DNA from: REEB470 sp032117095
GTDB lineage: Bacteria > Bacillota > Bacilli > Paenibacillales > YIM-B00363
Length of the DNA: 41,326 bases
Direction of reading: 5' to 3'
NCBI GenBank assembly: GCA_032117095.1
Contig: JAULZZ010000120.1
Coordinates: forward strand, 1-41,326
Made by a program: the position numbers and the translations under genes. The notes beneath the pieces are model-generated. The model searched no databases. It was not told the DNA's origin and saw only the letters and a program-made list of their open reading frames with translations. This document shows, one piece after another, positions 39,904 through 41,326 of this stretch (position 1 is the first letter of the stretch; each line of letters opens with the position of its first letter).

Positions 39904-40167
39904 CTAGATGACGACTGCCTTTTCTACGATCTCGACCAATCTCCAACATTTTTCTTTGGACAGCGGTCTTGTCTCCATAATCCGGACGGTATCACCGATT
40001 TTCGCTTCGTTTTGTTCATCGTGTGCCTTAAATTTCTTTGACGATACGATGCGCTTATGATAAAGCGGATGGCGCTTGTACGTTTCTACACAAACCACGA
40101 TTGTTTTGTCCATCTTATCGCTTACGACTTTCCCAAGTTGTACTTTGCGGGTATTTCGTTGTATCAC
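39904..40167 (-). CDS. rpsQ: 30S ribosomal protein S17
   Basis: OB-fold 16S-binding protein of 87 residues, the same length as in B. subtilis. It contains NTRKVQLGKVVSDKMDKTIV, YKRHPLYHKRI and KIGDTVRIMETRPLSKEKCW. A GTG at 40167 follows GGAAGGAGG; the longer open frame contains this ribosome binding site and overlaps rpmC. Confidence 0.97.
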   Translation of the reverse strand: MIQRNTRKVQLGKVVSDKMDKTIVVCVETYKRHPLYHKRIVSSKKFKAHDEQNEAKIGDTVRIMETRPLSKEKCWRLVEIVEKAVVI

Positions 40168-40186
40168 AACTGTTTCCTCCTTCCGT

Positions 40187-40387
40187 TTAGGAGCCGATCC
40201 CGAGTTCACGTTGGCGGATCACGGTCTTGGCACGAGCAATGTTTTTGCGTACTTCACGAATACGCGCAGGGTTGTCGAGCTGACCGGTCGCCAGTTGAAA
40301 GCGCAAGTTAAATAGCTCTTCCTTAAACGTATTTACTTTGCGTTCGATTTCTGCGGTTGTCAAATTACGAAACTCAATCGCTTTCAT
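40187..40387 (-). CDS. rpmC: 50S ribosomal protein L29
   Basis: Exit-tunnel protein of 66 residues, MKAIEFRNLTTAEIERKV, then FNLRFQLATGQLDNPARIR. The ATG at 40387 follows CAGGCGGTG and overlaps rplP by 14 bp. A longer frame upstream lies inside rplP and is not coding. Confidence 0.97.
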   Translation of the reverse strand: MKAIEFRNLTTAEIERKVNTFKEELFNLRFQLATGQLDNPARIREVRKNIARAKTVIRQRELGIGS

Positions 40388-40811
40388 CGTGTTCACCGCC
40401 TGTTTGTTCACGTTTGACGAACTTTGTCTTAATGGGCAATTTGTGTGAGGCAAGACGCATTGCTTCACGTGCAACTTCTTCTTGCACACCCGCTAACTCA
40501 AAGAGGATTCGCCCAGGTTTTACAACAGCTACCCACTTTTCTACGTTCCCTTTTCCGCTCCCCATCCGCACCTCGAGAGGCTTTTGTGTAACCGGTTTGG
40601 CAGGGAAAATTTTGATCCATACTTGTCCGCCACGCTTGATAAAACGCGTCATGGCAATCCGTGCCGCTTCGATCTGACGGTTTGTGATCCACGCCGGTTC
40701 ACACGCTTGCAGTCCGTACTCTCCAAATGCAACTTCCGTGCCACCTTTGGAACGGCCTCGCATTTTCCCACGTTGCTCTTTGCGGTGCTTGACCCGCTTA
40801 GGCATCAACAT
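40374..40811 (-). CDS. rplP: 50S ribosomal protein L16
   Basis: Helps place the A-site tRNA. The 145-residue protein begins MLMPKRVKHRKEQRGKMRG and contains WITNRQIEAARIAMTR, KIFPAKPVTQKPLEVRMGSG and LASHKLPIKTKFVKRE. It overlaps the end of rpsC by seven bases. Confidence 0.98.
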   Translation of the reverse strand: MLMPKRVKHRKEQRGKMRGRSKGGTEVAFGEYGLQACEPAWITNRQIEAARIAMTRFIKRGGQVWIKIFPAKPVTQKPLEVRMGSGKGNVEKWVAVVKPGRILFELAGVQEEVAREAMRLASHKLPIKTKFVKREQTGGEHDESD

Positions 40812-41326
40812 AATGGATTTTCGTTCCCTTCTTGCTTAGATTTTCTTTTGCTTACGGGCAAGATTTCACCCCGATAAATCCACACCTTTACACCGATGCG
40901 TCCGAACGTCGTATGCGCTTCTGCTGTGCCGTAGTCAATGTCGGCACGCAACGTATGCAAGGGTACCGTTCCTTCGCTGTATCCTTCTGTTCGTGCAATT
41001 TCTGCGCCACCGAGACGACCACTCACCGAAATTTTAATTCCTTTTGCCCCTGCACGGTTACTGCGTTGCATCGCTTGTTTGAGTGCCCGACGAAAGGAGA
41101 CGCGTCGTTCAAGCTGTTGGGCGATCGATTCGGCCACGAGAATTGCTTCGAGATCAGGCGCTTTAATTTCGGAAATATTAATTTGTACTTTTTTCTCTGT
41201 CATGGTCGCAATGTGGTTACGGATGACTTCAATCTCAGCTCCGCCTTTGCCGATGACCATGCCCGGTTTCGCCGTAAAGATGGTAATGTTGACTCTGTTT
41301 GTCGCACGCTCAATTTCAAAACGCGA
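40805..41326 (-). CDS. rpsC: 30S ribosomal protein S3, C-terminal part (cut by window edge)
   Basis: mRNA-entry protein. The frame is open to the right edge, so the N-terminus is missing; about 173 codons are present. FEIERATNRVNITIFTAKPG and MVIGKGGAEIEV form the end of the KH domain. The C-terminal domain contains GIKISVSGRLGGAEIARTE, LHTLRADIDYGTAEA and GVKVWIYRGEILP. It is the first visible gene of the S10-spc-alpha run. Confidence 0.98.
   Translation of the reverse strand, partial: SRFEIERATNRVNITIFTAKPGMVIGKGGAEIEVIRNHIATMTEKKVQINISEIKAPDLEAILVAESIAQQLERRVSFRRALKQAMQRSNRAGAKGIKISVSGRLGGAEIARTEGYSEGTVPLHTLRADIDYGTAEAHTTFGRIGVKVWIYRGEILPVSKRKSKQEGNENPLC

Overview
The window looks like a chromosome segment of a Gram-positive bacterium of class Bacilli, moderately GC-rich but clearly mixed in base composition. 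The support is: AAGGAGG-type ribosome binding sites, a three-part PurS/PurQ/PurL enzyme, a perfect CIRCE site before groES-groEL, a four-cysteine type Z S14, a zinc-lid adenylate kinase, a FloA/NfeD pair, and the order rpsC...rpoA-rplQ-truA-rplM-rpsI. I cannot name the genus from the sequence alone.

Layout. 1-85: start of a secreted or membrane protein, minus strand, cut by the window edge. 104-303: two copies of a short intergenic repeat. 408-13961: a complete twelve-gene purine operon on the minus strand (purE-K-B-C-S-Q-L-F-M-N-H-D), which makes IMP from PRPP. 14161-14535: a divergent unknown cysteine-containing protein. 14563-16098: guaA, which turns XMP into GMP. 16730-19397: a more AT-rich two-gene unit on the plus strand (amine oxidase and MFS exporter) with repeats on both sides. 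19715-21728: nfeD, floA and a third membrane-anchored gene (minus strand). 22163-25136: three prepilin-like genes on the plus strand, each with its own consensus promoter. 25212-27190: groES-groEL under CIRCE. 27352-27712: repeat debris and a hairpin-rich block. 27830-28726: tatA and a 5-formyltetrahydrofolate cyclo-ligase. 29017-41326: rpsI and rplM, truA, then the alpha, spc and distal S10 ribosomal operons, all on the minus strand, running off the right edge inside rpsC.

How it fits together. Most genes are housekeeping: purine synthesis, one-carbon metabolism, protein folding, protein export (SecY, TatA), transcription (RpoA) and translation. The operons are tight, with several ATGA overlaps. 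Against that tight background two families of small non-coding elements stand out. Family 1 (about 105 bp, ends ATACGAAACACGG-like, TA at the edges) has seven full-length or nearly full-length copies plus two halves. Two copies sit inside the purine operon, and one of those touches the purC stop codon. Family 2 (141-179 bp, 18-20 bp inverted ends beginning CAATGTC) has two copies.

The least ordinary region is 22163-25640. The second and third prepilin genes come from a tandem duplication that also copied the tail of groEL; a roughly 50 bp groEL fossil remains at 23891-23940. One family 1 element is present in one duplicate and absent from the other, giving a filled and an empty site side by side. 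The prepilins share a class III leader, a D-x-[DN]-x-D loop like a calcium site, and a 5' UTR hairpin next to the ribosome binding site in genes 2 and 3.
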